Positions 17,494 to 28,462 of a stretch of DNA of 64,000 nucleotides are shown piece after piece. The translations under genes and the position numbers were made by a program. This DNA is from Crocinitomicaceae bacterium (lineage in GTDB: Bacteria; Bacteroidota; Bacteroidia; Flavobacteriales_D; Crocinitomicaceae): the NCBI GenBank assembly GCA_016709005.1, contig JADJEU010000001.1:1-64000 (forward strand), given 5' to 3'. Below the pieces are notes generated by a model. That model saw only the letters and a program-made list of their open reading frames with translations. It searched no databases and was not told where the DNA came from. Numbering within the stretch: the stretch's first letter is position 1; each line of letters begins with the position of its first letter.

Positions 17494-19457
17494 ATGAACA
17501 TGGATTTAAATAGACTGCTGCCTCTTTCATGTATAGGAGTGCTGATGCATTTGGCGTCTACTACTTTTTCACAAAAAACGATTGATGTTGTTCCTTATCA
17601 GCAAAAGCACAAAAATGATCAGGCGGTGGTACTGAATCATACCCAATCGGTTATCATTTCTGTCAATAGTAAAACACAGGAACTTGATATTTATGAAACC
17701 GATTATGAAGAAGTGCTTTATCTGAAAAACAGCGCTCGCTTTTATACTTCACAGAGTGTATCACTTTCTGACTTTTTGAGGATCTCATCTCTATAAATGC
17801 AACCATCATTAAAGCAGATGGTAAAAAAATTAAATTGGACGAAACCGATTTTAGAACCATTGATTCTGAACCAAGTTCATGGGTTTTTCATGACGATGAT
17901 AAGGAGGTTGTATTTGATCTGCTTGAAATTCGTGAAGGCTATCGATCAGTCATCGAATACACAAAAAAATTAAAAAAGCCTGAGTTTTTTGACCGCTTTC
18001 ATTTTGTGAATGGTTTTCCTACAGAATATTCAATGGTGAAGATTACCTATCCGGCATCTACGGTTATTACCTTTTATGAACGTGCCTTTAAAAATTATAA
18101 GGTTGAAAAAAATGAAACTATAGACAAAAAAGGAAATAAAGTTGTTTCCTGGGAATTGCGGGATATAGCGCCATTCAGACGTGAGAGCGGAAGTACCAAT
18201 ATCAATAATCACATCCCCCATATTCTTGCTCAAATAGTATCTTATGAAGCGAATGGCACAAAAAAAGAATTGATTGGATCGGTAGAGCAACTACATAAAT
18301 TTTACGAAGAATTTTTACTTCAAAAAGAAACTGAAACCAATCGAAAAGAGCTCAATGATGTTGTGCGTAGTTTGATAGAAAATAAAACGACAGAAATTGA
18401 AAAGATGGACACGATTTACAAATGGGTTCAGGAAAACATCAAATACATTGCCTTTGAAGATGGCATTAATGGTTATGTTCCTAGATCATGTAGTGTCGTG
18501 ATGAAGAATCGTTATGGCGATTGCAAGGACATGGGAAATCTTTTGGTTGAGATGTTAACATTTGCCGGAGTCCCAAATGCTTATGTGGCATGGGTGGGTA
18601 CTGACAATATTCCGTATCAGATGAGTGAAATTCCTTCACCACTGACTTGCAATCATGTTATAGCTGTTGTCGAGAAAGAAGATGGAACTTTCTATTATCT
18701 GGATGCAACCGGTTCCGAAATGGGCTATTTGTTGCCACCTGATGTTATTCAGGAAAAAGAAATTCTCATTCACAAAGGTCCTGGAAAATTTCAATTATAC
18801 AAAGTACCTGCAGAAGCAAAGCATAATTACTTTAAGATGCGGATTGATTTTACGTATGATGCGGTTACAGATTCTATTCGCGGAACAGGCAAGGATTATT
18901 TTGGTGGATATGAACGTCAATCGCGCAGCTATGAATTGAAAAACAGTGATCCTGAAGACTTGTTTGATTACGTCAAAGAAATTACCTTGAGTAATAAAAA
19001 TCGTTACACCTTGCATGATTTTGAATTAGCGAATGTGGATAATAATAATGCAGAACTTCAGATAGATTATACGTTTGCATCAGACAACACAATCATTGAG
19101 CATGAAGGTGATTACATCATCAATCCTGTACTATTCAGGCCTCGATTAACCCAATTCAATTCTGCTGATTACCACTATGACCGTAGCAAGGCGCATCACC
19201 GTTCGGTTGATTATGAATATAGATTTACGATTCCAGCTGGTTTTAAACTGAAAACATTGCCTGAAAATATTTCATTCAAGCATGATCTTTTTCATTTTGA
19301 TGCCAAGTACAGTGTTGAGGGTAATGTTGTGACAACTTCGCTTACTTACGAATATCATCTGCTGGTTATTCCAACCAGTCTTTTTAACGATTGGAATGCT
19401 TTTTCAGACAGCGTCAATAAAGCCTCTGCGCAGAATATTGTTTTTCAAAAGATCTAA
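17494..19457 (+). CDS. DUF3857 and transglutaminase-like exported protein (frameshifted in this assembly)
   Basis: This encodes an exported protein with an N-terminal DUF3857 beta-domain and a C-terminal transglutaminase-like core, a common Bacteroidota pair. Residues 1-26 form a signal peptide (SCIGVLMHLASTTFSQ). The catalytic triad is intact: Cys in YGDCKDMGNLL, His in LTCNHVIAVV and Asp in YYLDATGSE. Its natural substrate is unknown; such proteins are thought to act on the cell surface or periplasm. The frame breaks at the five-base T-run 17773-17777; one more T turns SDFLRISSL into SDFFEDLISINATIIKADG, giving a 654-residue chain of normal family architecture. Its paralogue follows three bases downstream. 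Confidence 0.85.
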
Positions 19458-19460
19458 CCT

Positions 19461-21419
19461 ATGAAATCTTACATTTTAGTTTTCGCTTTTCTGATTTCGT
19501 CTTTTGATTCGATTGCTCAGAAATACCCTATTTACGACAATTATAAATGGGAAAAAACACCGGTTCTGGATACTCAGAAAATTGCGGATGTATTGTATTA
19601 TTATCCAAAATATTTTTTAGCTGTTGAGTACGAATTTGATCCTTATTATGGTGAGTTTTTTAAGTATAAAACGATGCACTACCGTGTGAAATTGAATTCG
19701 CACATTGCCATTGAATCATTTAATAAGGTTTACATTTCGATGGAAGATGTTGTGGATTTGAAAAGTCTGAAAGCAAGGGTAATTAAACCTTCTGGTGTTG
19801 TTGATCTGAAACCAAAAGTGGAAGAGTTTTACAGCGATGAAGAGTCAGAACAGTATTATTATTTCCCGGTTTCTGGAATAGAATTGGGGGATGAAATAGA
19901 AATTCTTTATACGTTGAAAATGAAAGATGCAAAAAATGGAGATCAATTCTACTTTCAGGGAGAGGTTCCGATTTTTAACTTCGATTTTTATTTTGTTTCA
20001 CCGAATGATGCATACTGGGATTTTCTGGCGCATAATGGCTTGCCAGAACCAAAGTTGGTTGATACTATTCCACATAAAAATCAATGGGTTTCGCATTTGG
20101 ATACAATGCCCGCTTTCAAATACGAACGATTTGCAGAGTATAACAATGTGACCATGAAGCTTGATGTATCTTTGAAGGGATTTAACACGGCTTCAGATAA
20201 TAGTTATTCGCCATATGATTATTTTGAGAAGGATTTGAATAGCGTTTACAACGTTGTATATAAAGGAAAGGATCTGAAAAAAATTCAAGAATTGAGCGCG
20301 AAGCTGGGCTTAAGCCCACGCAACAAAGATGAAGTTAATGTGCGGATTATTGAGAATTACATAAAGATGAACATCGATATTAGTTCCAGTGTACCCTTGT
20401 CTACTCCAATTGCAACCTTGATAGAAACGGAGCGTGCAAGTTCAATTGGAACCATTCTTTTATTCATGGCTTTGTTTCAGGAGAACGATGTTGAATTTGA
20501 ATATGGATTTATTTCAGACCGATATGAAACGCATTTCAGTGATGAAATTGAATCATGGTATTTTATGCAAAGTTATATTTTCCACTTCCCGGGTTTTAAT
20601 GGATATTTAGCTCCGCTGCATTTTGCTTCGCGATTGGGATATCTGGATGCCAGCTGGGTGCCCAATAATGCTTTGCTCTTTTCAATGAAATATTATCCCA
20701 AACCTGAAACGAAAGGAAAGGTGAAACCAGTGCCGGGAACAACGGCACGTCAGAATATAGACAGCACGGTAATCCGTATCAATGTGCACGACGATTATAC
20801 GACACTGGATATTGAAGTTGAACGTTATTTATTCGGGTACAAAGCCGGTGAGTTCCAATCCTACTATTATCTGTATAACGATGCAAGAAGAAAGGAAGAA
20901 GAGAATAAGTTACTGGATGTTTTGAATGATTATTCTGATTTCAAAATGACCAGCATTCAGAACACCGATCCTGAAGATGCATTCTACCTTCCGCTTATAA
21001 TAAAAGGTGTTGTCACCGAGTTAAATATTCCACTGATCGAAGTAGCGGGAGACAAACTGATTTTCAGGTTAGGATCACTTTATGGTGAGTATACAGATCT
21101 GAAAGACATTTACAAGAAGAAAACAGACTTTGTTTTTGGAAATGCCTCCACATCGAGCGAAACGGTCGAAATCGTTTTTCCAGAAGGAACAAAAGTTACG
21201 CCTGCGCAATTAATTCCTGAATCAGATGATCTTTGTCCTCACGAAGGAATAACTGTCTATTCACATTTCAAAATCGAAGGCAATAAGGTCTTTTACACGG
21301 AGGGTTCAAGTTTTGATTCACACCGATACAGTATTGAAGAGAAAGATGTTCTGGCAGATGTCTTCAAGTTCTGGAATTCACTTCATAAAATGAATCTGGT
21401 CATCGAAAAAAAGAACTAA
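19461..21419 (+). CDS. DUF3857 protein with degenerate transglutaminase-like region
   Basis: This 652-residue exported protein is a paralogue of the upstream gene, likely in one operon with it (three-base gap). A signal peptide covers residues 1-19. The DUF3857-type beta region with KMKDAKNGDQFYFQGEVPIFNF is clear. The transglutaminase-like part is present in outline (MNIDISSSVPLSTPIAT, FMALFQENDVEFEYGFISDR) but the catalytic cysteine segment GDCKDM of the first gene is replaced by ERASSIGTILL, so it is probably not enzymatic. The end is tail-like with EEKDVLADVFKFW. A scaffold or binding role, or a partner of the active upstream protein, would fit. The family call is good and the loss of the cysteine is visible. 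Confidence 0.8.
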   Translation: MKSYILVFAFLISSFDSIAQKYPIYDNYKWEKTPVLDTQKIADVLYYYPKYFLAVEYEFDPYYGEFFKYKTMHYRVKLNSHIAIESFNKVYISMEDVVDLKSLKARVIKPSGVVDLKPKVEEFYSDEESEQYYYFPVSGIELGDEIEILYTLKMKDAKNGDQFYFQGEVPIFNFDFYFVSPNDAYWDFLAHNGLPEPKLVDTIPHKNQWVSHLDTMPAFKYERFAEYNNVTMKLDVSLKGFNTASDNSYSPYDYFEKDLNSVYNVVYKGKDLKKIQELSAKLGLSPRNKDEVNVRIIENYIKMNIDISSSVPLSTPIATLIETERASSIGTILLFMALFQENDVEFEYGFISDRYETHFSDEIESWYFMQSYIFHFPGFNGYLAPLHFASRLGYLDASWVPNNALLFSMKYYPKPETKGKVKPVPGTTARQNIDSTVIRINVHDDYTTLDIEVERYLFGYKAGEFQSYYYLYNDARRKEEENKLLDVLNDYSDFKMTSIQNTDPEDAFYLPLIIKGVVTELNIPLIEVAGDKLIFRLGSLYGEYTDLKDIYKKKTDFVFGNASTSSETVEIVFPEGTKVTPAQLIPESDDLCPHEGITVYSHFKIEGNKVFYTEGSSFDSHRYSIEEKDVLADVFKFWNSLHKMNLVIEKKN

Positions 21420-21623
21420 CAAATCTTCAAAAAGAGCTTCAACTCGGTTTGAATGAGTTTCTGGTTTAAGTGTATGCAAAATTGATTTGACATTTCAAAA
21501 TTTTTGCAGTCAATTTTAGCCTCAAAAGTGTCATATTTTTTGCGGTACTTTTTCGTGTTTATTTTTTGTTGAAAACTAGCTTCAAAACGGCTTCCTGAAT
21601 CCGTTTCAAACGACCTTTATTTG

Positions 21624-21631
21624 TATCTTTG
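21624..21631 (+). promoter_or_regulatory. -7 promoter box of gyrB
   Basis: TATCTTTG matches TAnnTTTG, 47-54 bases before the gyrB ATG at 21678, with a weak TTTC element about 17 bases upstream. The 258-base gap to the previous gene holds nothing else recognisable. Confidence 0.5.
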
Positions 21632-21677
21632 TGAGCCCTCAATAAACGGGTCATTTTCAAGCCAAATTTTAGCTACT

Positions 21678-23630
21678 ATGAGTGAAGACAACAAAAGCAA
21701 AGGATATTCAGCGGACAGTATTCAGGCGCTCGAAGGAATGGAACACGTGCGGATGCGCCCTTCCATGTATATTGGAGACATCGGAATCAGAGGTTTGCAC
21801 CACCTTGTTTATGAGGTTGTAGATAACTCGATCGATGAGGCAATGGCCGGTCATTGCAACAACATCGAAGTTACAATTCTGGAAGGCAACGGAATAAAAG
21901 TTGTTGACAACGGTCGTGGTATTCCGGTTGATATGCACAAAAAAGAAGGTGTTTCAGCTCTTGAAGTTGTAATGACCAAAATTGGTGCGGGAGGAAAATT
22001 CGATAAAGACAGTTATAAAGTCTCTGGTGGTCTTCACGGGGTTGGGGTTTCAGTTGTTAACGCGCTCTCAAGACATTTGCGTGCAGATGTTTTTCGTGAA
22101 AAGAAAGCATACGTGCAGGAATATGAGCGTGGTAAAGCTATTTATCCGGTTAAAGAAAATGGAACGTCTACCTATAACGGTACTACAGTAACTTTCTTTC
22201 CAGATCCACAAATTTTTGAAGATCTAGAATACAGTTATGAGACATTGGCATCTCGGATGCGCGAGCTATCATTCCTGAACAAAGGTTTGACAATCTCAAT
22301 CACCGACGAACGCACGACCGACGAAGATGGAAAATTCAAAAAAGAAGTTTTCTTATCGAAAGATGGTTTGAGCGAATTTGTAAGATTCCTGGATGAAAAC
22401 AGAGTTCCCCTAATTGAAAAAGTAATTCACATTGAAGGTGAAAAACATGGTATTCCTGTTGAGGTTGCTTTGGTTTATAACACCTCTTTTGCTGAAAATC
22501 TTCATACTTACGTTAACAATATCAACACGCATGAAGGCGGAACACACCTTTCTGGTTTCAGAAGAGGTTTAACCGCTACGCTTAAAAAGTATGCTGAAGA
22601 TTCCGGTATGTTGAGCAAATTGAAATTTGACATCAACGGCGATGATTTCCGTGAAGGTTTGACTGCAGTTGTTTCTGTTAAAGTTGCCGAACCTCAATTT
22701 GAAGGTCAGACTAAAACAAAACTTGGAAACAAAGAAGTTACTGCTCCAGTTAGTCAGGCAGTAAGTGAAATGGTTGCAAACTACCTGGAAGAAAATCCAA
22801 AAGATGCAAGATTGATTGTTGAGAAAGTAATTCTTGCTGCACAAGCAAGACATGCTGCGCACAAAGCACGTGAGTTAGTTCAGCGCAAAAGTGTTTTAAC
22901 AGGTTCTGGTCTTCCTGGTAAATTGGCAGATTGTTCTTCTAAAGATCCGGCTGAATGTGAAATTTACTTAGTTGAGGGAGATTCAGCAGGTGGTACTGCT
23001 AAACAAGGTCGTGACCGTCACTTTCAGGCAATCATGCCCCTCAGAGGTAAAATTCTGAATGTCGAAAAAGCAATGCAACACAAAATCTTCGAAAACGAGG
23101 AGATTAAAAATATTTATACCGCTTTAGGTGTAAGAATAGGAACAGAGGAAGATGATCGCGCTTTGAATATTGAAAAGCTTCGTTACCACAAAATCATTAT
23201 TATGTGCGATGCCGACGTGGATGGTTCTCACATTGAGACTTTGATTTTGACGTTCTTCTTCCGTCACATGCGTAAAATGATTGAGATGGGATATATCTAC
23301 ATTGCAACACCACCTTTATACCAGGTTAAAAAAGGTAAAAAAGGTGAGTATGCATGGAATGATGATCAACGCGATCGTTTGATTATGGAAATGAAAGGCG
23401 GAGGTTCTGATTCTTCGGTAACTGTTCAGCGTTATAAAGGTCTTGGTGAGATGAACGCTGAGCAATTGTGGGAAACTACAATGGCTCCAGACGGACGTAC
23501 TTTGAGACAAGTAAAAATCGAAGATGATATCGCAACAGACCGCACTTTCTCGATGCTTATGGGGGATGAGGTTCCGCCGCGCCGTGAGTTCATTGAAAAG
23601 AATGCCAAATATGCAAATATTGATATTTAG
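21678..23630 (+). CDS. gyrB: DNA gyrase subunit B
   Basis: GyrB is the ATPase subunit of DNA gyrase, which introduces negative supercoils in the cytoplasm. The 650-residue length fits GyrB of Bacteroidota. The GHKL ATPase is visible as EHVRMRPSMYIG and VVDNSIDEAMAGHC, with DNGRGIPV and GLHGVGVSVVNALS. The TOPRIM domain has EIYLVEGDSAGGTAKQGRDR and DADVDGSHI, and PLRGKILNVEKA is the standard GyrB/ParE region. The start is taken as the ATG at 21678 (MSEDNKSKGY); the open frame extends 19 codons further upstream but is unrelated to the family and overlaps the promoter box. A terminator follows the gene. Confidence 0.97.
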   Translation: MSEDNKSKGYSADSIQALEGMEHVRMRPSMYIGDIGIRGLHHLVYEVVDNSIDEAMAGHCNNIEVTILEGNGIKVVDNGRGIPVDMHKKEGVSALEVVMTKIGAGGKFDKDSYKVSGGLHGVGVSVVNALSRHLRADVFREKKAYVQEYERGKAIYPVKENGTSTYNGTTVTFFPDPQIFEDLEYSYETLASRMRELSFLNKGLTISITDERTTDEDGKFKKEVFLSKDGLSEFVRFLDENRVPLIEKVIHIEGEKHGIPVEVALVYNTSFAENLHTYVNNINTHEGGTHLSGFRRGLTATLKKYAEDSGMLSKLKFDINGDDFREGLTAVVSVKVAEPQFEGQTKTKLGNKEVTAPVSQAVSEMVANYLEENPKDARLIVEKVILAAQARHAAHKARELVQRKSVLTGSGLPGKLADCSSKDPAECEIYLVEGDSAGGTAKQGRDRHFQAIMPLRGKILNVEKAMQHKIFENEEIKNIYTALGVRIGTEEDDRALNIEKLRYHKIIIMCDADVDGSHIETLILTFFFRHMRKMIEMGYIYIATPPLYQVKKGKKGEYAWNDDQRDRLIMEMKGGGSDSSVTVQRYKGLGEMNAEQLWETTMAPDGRTLRQVKIEDDIATDRTFSMLMGDEVPPRREFIEKNAKYANIDI

Positions 23631-23652
23631 TCAACCGTTTTAATTTAAGTCG

Positions 23653-23695
23653 AAAAACCCGGATGGATCAGAAATGGTTGCCGGGTTTTTTGTTT
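23653..23695 (+). terminator. Intrinsic terminator after gyrB
   Basis: AAAAACCCGG (23653-23662) pairs with CCGGGTTTTT (23681-23690) over an 18-base loop, with further T residues after the stem, 23 bases past the stop. Confidence 0.8.
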
Positions 23696-23814
23696 TGGGA
23701 TTCAGGGCATTTATACATACCACAGTGCCTGAATTAATTTTTTTTGCGTGCTGAAAGGCAAGCATATCAGATTTATAAATACTTTCGTTTTATAAACTAA
23801 CATAAAAACTTTTA

Positions 23815-24462
23815 ATGAAAAAATTATTTTTAATACTTCCGCTCGGACTTGGATTCGTTTCGTCATGCGGAAATTCAGGCGAAACTGAAGTAAACAATGA
23901 TGCATTGAATGAGGTAATGGAATCACAAGATGATTTTGTAGAGGCAACAATTAGCTTTGAAGAAGGTGGTGCCACTACAGGTGAAGAGTATTTCTTTGGA
24001 GTTCAGGCAGAGGTTGTTGAAATCGACGTGAAGTTGAGAGAAATCGATGATTTAGATGAAATGGACGCAACAGAAGAAGAGTTCACTACTCAATTGGACA
24101 CAATGCTGGCAATGATTGAACATTGCAAAAAAGCAATGGATTTATATGCTGGCAAAGATTGGCCAAAACGTCAAGAGTTACATGACTTAACCATTGAGTG
24201 GGTTGATGTGGTTGTTATGTTGGTTAACGATCATTTGAGAGGGCTTGCTAAACCAATGTCAACTCCAGATGATAAATGGACTAAAAAAGAAAATGCTTTG
24301 TATGATAAATATTTGGACGCATATGAAGTGTATTCAGAAATTGATGGTCGTTGGGTTGATTTCCAATATGTGTACGCTGATGCAAACGGATTTGAGTTGA
24401 GCGATGAAGGTATTGATATGGATGCCTTGATTGAAGAAGATATGGAAGCTTCTGGTCACTAA
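23815..24462 (+). CDS. Acidic lipoprotein of unknown function
   Basis: This 215-residue protein has a lipoprotein signal (LILPLGLGFVSSC, Cys18) and is otherwise acidic and helix-rich, with a repeated aspartate/glutamate pattern (REIDDLDEMDATEEEF, DSALIEED-like end) and three helical stretches around residues 85-170. I recognise no domain. It may be a periplasmic helical-bundle lipoprotein, as are several DUF families in this phylum. It is monocistronic, with its own terminator 18 bases downstream. Function unknown. Confidence 0.65.
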   Translation: MKKLFLILPLGLGFVSSCGNSGETEVNNDALNEVMESQDDFVEATISFEEGGATTGEEYFFGVQAEVVEIDVKLREIDDLDEMDATEEEFTTQLDTMLAMIEHCKKAMDLYAGKDWPKRQELHDLTIEWVDVVVMLVNDHLRGLAKPMSTPDDKWTKKENALYDKYLDAYEVYSEIDGRWVDFQYVYADANGFELSDEGIDMDALIEEDMEASGH

Positions 24463-24479
24463 GATCTTTAAGATTAAGG

Positions 24480-24510
24480 AAAGCCCTGACGAAAGTCGGG
24501 GCTTTTTTTG
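24480..24510 (+). terminator. Intrinsic terminator after the acidic lipoprotein gene
   Basis: AAAGCCCTGAC and GTCGGGGCTTT pair over a GAAA loop, one T-G wobble, followed by a T-run. Confidence 0.88.
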
Positions 24511-24696
24511 TGCCTTTAAATTTGAGTTATTCGCTGCTTTTTTAGATCAGAGGAGTAGCGCTGTGTTTGTAAGGAGTGTTGTTGCGCACGGGATATTCAC
24601 TTCCAGCGCTTCCAACAGAATCGTGTCGATAGTTATCTCGTAAATGTATCTTGCTAAGAAACCATAGGTCAAGTTTTTAAGATGCCATTTTTTTAG

Positions 24697-24920
24697 TTCG
24701 TCAAACTAAAAGATGTTGCAAAATACATTGATGAAAACCATCACTTGCCTGGTGTTCCAAGCGCAGCTGAAATTGAAGCAGATGGTTTGAATTTAGGTGA
24801 CATGCAAAATATTCAAATGCAAAAATTGAAGAGTTGACTTTGTATATGATTGAAATGGAAAAGAGGATAGAGGCTTTGGAGATGGAGAATGAAGAGTTGA
24901 AAAAATTGAATATTAAATAG
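24697..24920 (+). pseudogene. Remnant of a tail-fibre/S74-like coiled-coil C-terminus
   Basis: The reading frame KLKDVAKYIDENHHLPGVPS, then AAEIEADGLNLGDMQNIQ, then IEELTLYMIEMEKRIEALEM, is the widespread Bacteroidota C-terminal cap (HLPGIPS, ...EELTLYLIEQ) found on large secreted or tail-fibre-like proteins. Only about 75 residues are left, without start codon, and one base is missing in an A-run near 24813. The 190 bases between the terminator and this remnant have no recognisable feature. The remnant ends one base before the ATG of the next gene, and it looks like the footprint of an older, lost gene at this locus. Confidence 0.75.
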
Positions 24921-24921
24921 T

Positions 24922-27836
24922 ATGACCATGAGAAAGAGCGTCCTATTATTTTGTGTTTTTGTTCTTTCCAGTCACCTAAAAGCGCAAACCTTCTATGATC
25001 GTAATGAATACATGGAATATGTTTTTGGTGGTATTGGAGATTCTACAGTTCCTACTGGTTTTTTGTTAAATAGACATTCTGATTTTGATTCTATAGATTG
25101 GCAAGTTTTCACGGTGTCTGATGGTGAAATAAGTACAAATTTTGATTTGCATTTGTGGCTGGATTTATATTGCTATTTGAACTTAACCAAGACAGCTGGC
25201 CAAAACTTGGCCTTACCTCCAAAAGAAGAACTCTTTTATCCACTTTTTACAGAAATTTATTCTCAGGAACCCGAAAAGTATGGATTGCATCTTCCAATTA
25301 TGATGCTTGATTTTGAAGTAAATCAATTTTCGGATGATGCAATTAGCAATGGGAACATTGTTTTTAATGATGGTGTGTTTAGTGAAGGTTCAAATGCGCA
25401 AGAAGGTGTTCTTACCAAAGAATTTTTTTGCGTTTCAACTTTTACTGACTCGGTATTCTTTGATGACTTTTGGTTGCGACTTGATCCCAAGTTTCTTTTA
25501 ACAAATAGGTCTCGCCAGGTCTCTGGACTGGACCTAATTATTCGGAGTGATACTTTCAGGCTTGCCTTGAACGAAGAAATAAATATTGCTCCTTATTTGG
25601 AAAGTGAAAATTTCATTGAAACAATTTTTTATTTTTCTGACAGCACTTTACTAAGGACTGGTTTTTTGCTTGATGGTACGATTAGAACCAGAGATTTGGA
25701 AGATGAATTTGAACTGGAAGAAGAGTTTTTTGACGAGGTTGGTTCCATTTTGGATGACCCCATGTTACGCTACGGTATTAAATGGGGATGTGGCAATACC
25801 TTCGGTGACTTTAAAAAACCTGCAATTTTTGTCGCTGGTTTTGGAGCAAGTATTCCAGATTTGATCCTTGAACAATATCAATATCTTTTGCATAATGATT
25901 TAACAGAGTATTATCATCATTTTAATTTAACTCATTTGCTAGATGAGTTACTTGCAACTGGACATGATGTGGTTGTCGTGCGCTTTATTGAGCCGCTGGG
26001 AGTATTATAGATGGCGCTGCCCGCCTAGAACACTTAATTCATCTTATTAATGAACGTAAATATGCCAATGGTTCATACATTGAAAATGTGATTACTGGAT
26101 ATAGTGCAGGAGCAATTATGGTGAGATACGCATTAACGGAAATGGAGTATTTACATTATGGAAGTGGTCATCAACACCCGCATACAAAATTGTATGTTTC
26201 TTTTGAAGGGGAGCAGGATGGAGCAAATGTAGCCCTTGGATCGCAACATGCTCTTCAGCATATGACTGATAACCACACGGACATTGTAAATCTCTTTTTG
26301 TCATATATTCAAAATTCTGACCAAAGCAGAGAACTGTCAAGATATTTCTATGATCAAACTGGAAAGTTGCAAATAGTGGGTGGAGTGGAAGTTTCGTCAT
26401 CACAGGGACAAGGTCCGCACGATGACAGGCTTGATTTAATGTACGATTTTAATTATGATCAAATTACGCCAAAGCAAATAGAAAAAATGGGTTACTACGG
26501 CTATCCAGCTTTCTCAAGAAATGTTTGTGTTACTAATGGATCACGTCATACTGAATATTTCAACGGCAATCTGGTACAAAACTCACCTTACCTTTTTAGC
26601 CCAGGTCAAACCATTTTTATGAAAGAAACGTCTAATAAGAAGTGGCAAGTGAATTGGGCTTCTAATTTAAGCGTATATGGATTCAGCGGGCCGAGTACAA
26701 TTTTTCTTTACCGCGAAGAAAATATTTGGGGTAATACCGTCTTGGAAGAAAATTATAGAACTGACAATAATATGCTGATACTGGATAATGCGCCTGGTGG
26801 ATTTATTCAAGGAGTTGATCCGGTTGCTTTGGTTTTTAAAGACATGAAAGTTGAACTAGAAGGGCTCTTTGGTGACCCAGATATCTATAATTATTTTTCA
26901 AATTGTTTTACCCCCTTAGTGTTTACTCTCGATATCCGAAATTTTACTCACAGTGCTTTTGATTTCCAGTTGCATTATGATTTGCAGGAACAGGAGTTGA
27001 TGCATGATGACTTCGACTTCGACAATACACCGCAATCAGATTTTTATGGATATCCAGTATTGGGTCATCCTGTTAATCACTTTTCCATAACTCCTTTTGA
27101 AGCCATTTATGCAGATGAATTTAATCAATCTCACATTAGCTCATACAATATTGAGTTGGGGGGGGCAAGTGTAAATGATCTTTATGAAACAGGACATCCG
27201 CACATTAAAAACTTTATTATTGGTGAAATTCAATATTATTGGGTCTTTCTACAAAATCAACAAGTGGGTTGGAATACGGAGCCTGGCGGAACCTATAAGG
27301 CAGAATACGAAGCAGAAAGCACGATAGTTATAGGCGAGTTTGTTACTCCACGCACAGACATAGCACCTTATGTTGTGCTGGAAAATGCTACGGTTATTTG
27401 TCATGCCGGTGAAGAAATTAATTTACGTCAAGGGTTTCATGCCGTTGCAGGCAGTGACTTTCATGCCTTTATAGAAGCCCCTGCATATACACTTTTTAAT
27501 TGCACTGGGTTTTACCACGCTCCGCAAACATCTAATGATGGGAATTTAACTGAGATGACACCACTTGAAATGGCCGTTCCTGAAAGAATCGATATAGAAA
27601 CTTCAGAAAAACTATTTGTAATTTACCCAAATCCTTCAACAGGCGAATTTACTGTTCTTTTCCCTGAAAGCAATTCTAACTGGTTAGTAGAGGTTTTTGA
27701 CTTAAATGGAAAATTGATTTATAGTGGCAGTCATGAGCAAAATGCAGCAATTTCAATTTCTGTGCCCCCTGGGTTTTATCAGGTGCACGCTTCTTCAGAT
27801 AACCAGTCATTCATTACCAAATTAATTGTCCATTAG
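24922..27836 (+). CDS. Large exported protein with lipase-like GxSxG motif and T9SS type A tail (frameshifted in this assembly)
   Basis: This encodes a secreted protein of about 971 residues. A signal peptide covers the first 22 residues (LLFCVFVLSSHLKAQ). The N-terminal about 350 residues are acidic and unassigned. The central part resembles an alpha/beta hydrolase: FVAGFGASIPD, then TGYSAGAIMVRYAL with the likely nucleophile Ser at about 395 (codon 26103-26105), followed by EQDGANVALGSQHALQH, as in PGAP1-like or secreted lipases (DSPHxGANIPIG motif). The last 75 residues are a type A T9SS sorting domain (IYPNPSTGEFTVLF, FDLNGKLIYSG). The catalytic His and Asp were not assigned. The frame breaks at GGG 25998-26000; one added G restores it. 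The stop is two bases before a lipoprotein gene, so they are surely co-expressed. Confidence 0.72.
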
Positions 27837-27838
27837 CT

Positions 27839-28462
27839 ATGAGAAACTGGATACTATTAACTGCCGTGCTTTTTTGTTTCTCTTGCAAAAAAGAAAACAA
27901 CAAAAAGTGGACTGAAATAAAAATCACTGTAACAGATTATTTAACGAGTGCTCCAATTGAAGATGTGACTTGTGCTTTGTATGAAAAAAATACATTAGGC
28001 AATTTAGATTTGATTTATCAGAGTTCAACCACAACTGGTCTTTTTGAGTATGGATTTAAAGCAAACGGGAATAAACAATATGTAGTTACATCTTCTGCGC
28101 CCGTAGATAAGTATTATAAAGTTTCTTTTTTACCTTATCTTGAACTATACAACTATGAAAAGAATGAATTCAGTTTTACAGTTGTAGAATACGGTTATTT
28201 GTCTTTTGTATTAAACAATGCTGCCTGCTTTGATGCTAATGACCAAATTGTTTTGCATCGTGACTCGGAGACAGGTTACAACGGATATGGAACTTCAACT
28301 CATATGGGGTGTTATAGCTCTACTGGCAGCACTTTTGCAAAGGTACCTTCAGGTGATTGGTATATAGAATGGCATGTAACAAAAAACAACATTACCAATA
28401 TATACCATGACACCATTAACTTAAATCCAGGAGATAGTCTAACGTACCTGATTGAATATTGA
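27839..28462 (+). CDS. Array lipoprotein 1, immunity-like candidate
   Basis: This is the first of a set of paralogous lipoproteins after the large T9SS hydrolase gene. It has 207 residues, a lipobox at LLTAVLFCFSC (Cys16), a short KKEN linker and then a transthyretin/carboxypeptidase-regulatory-like beta region starting WTEIKITVTDYLTSAPIEDV. A second half holds a conserved Cys and a YLIEY end. All copies share W-T-E-[VI]-x-V, a KYY-x-V-x-F block, NxxCFDxxD, a GCY-type cysteine and a DSLTYLIEY-like terminus. The gene starts two bases after the hydrolase stop. By analogy with lipoprotein immunity proteins next to lipase effectors it may protect the cell, which is inference. It might equally be a surface partner of the hydrolase. 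Confidence 0.75.
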   Translation: MRNWILLTAVLFCFSCKKENNKKWTEIKITVTDYLTSAPIEDVTCALYEKNTLGNLDLIYQSSTTTGLFEYGFKANGNKQYVVTSSAPVDKYYKVSFLPYLELYNYEKNEFSFTVVEYGYLSFVLNNAACFDANDQIVLHRDSETGYNGYGTSTHMGCYSSTGSTFAKVPSGDWYIEWHVTKNNITNIYHDTINLNPGDSLTYLIEY

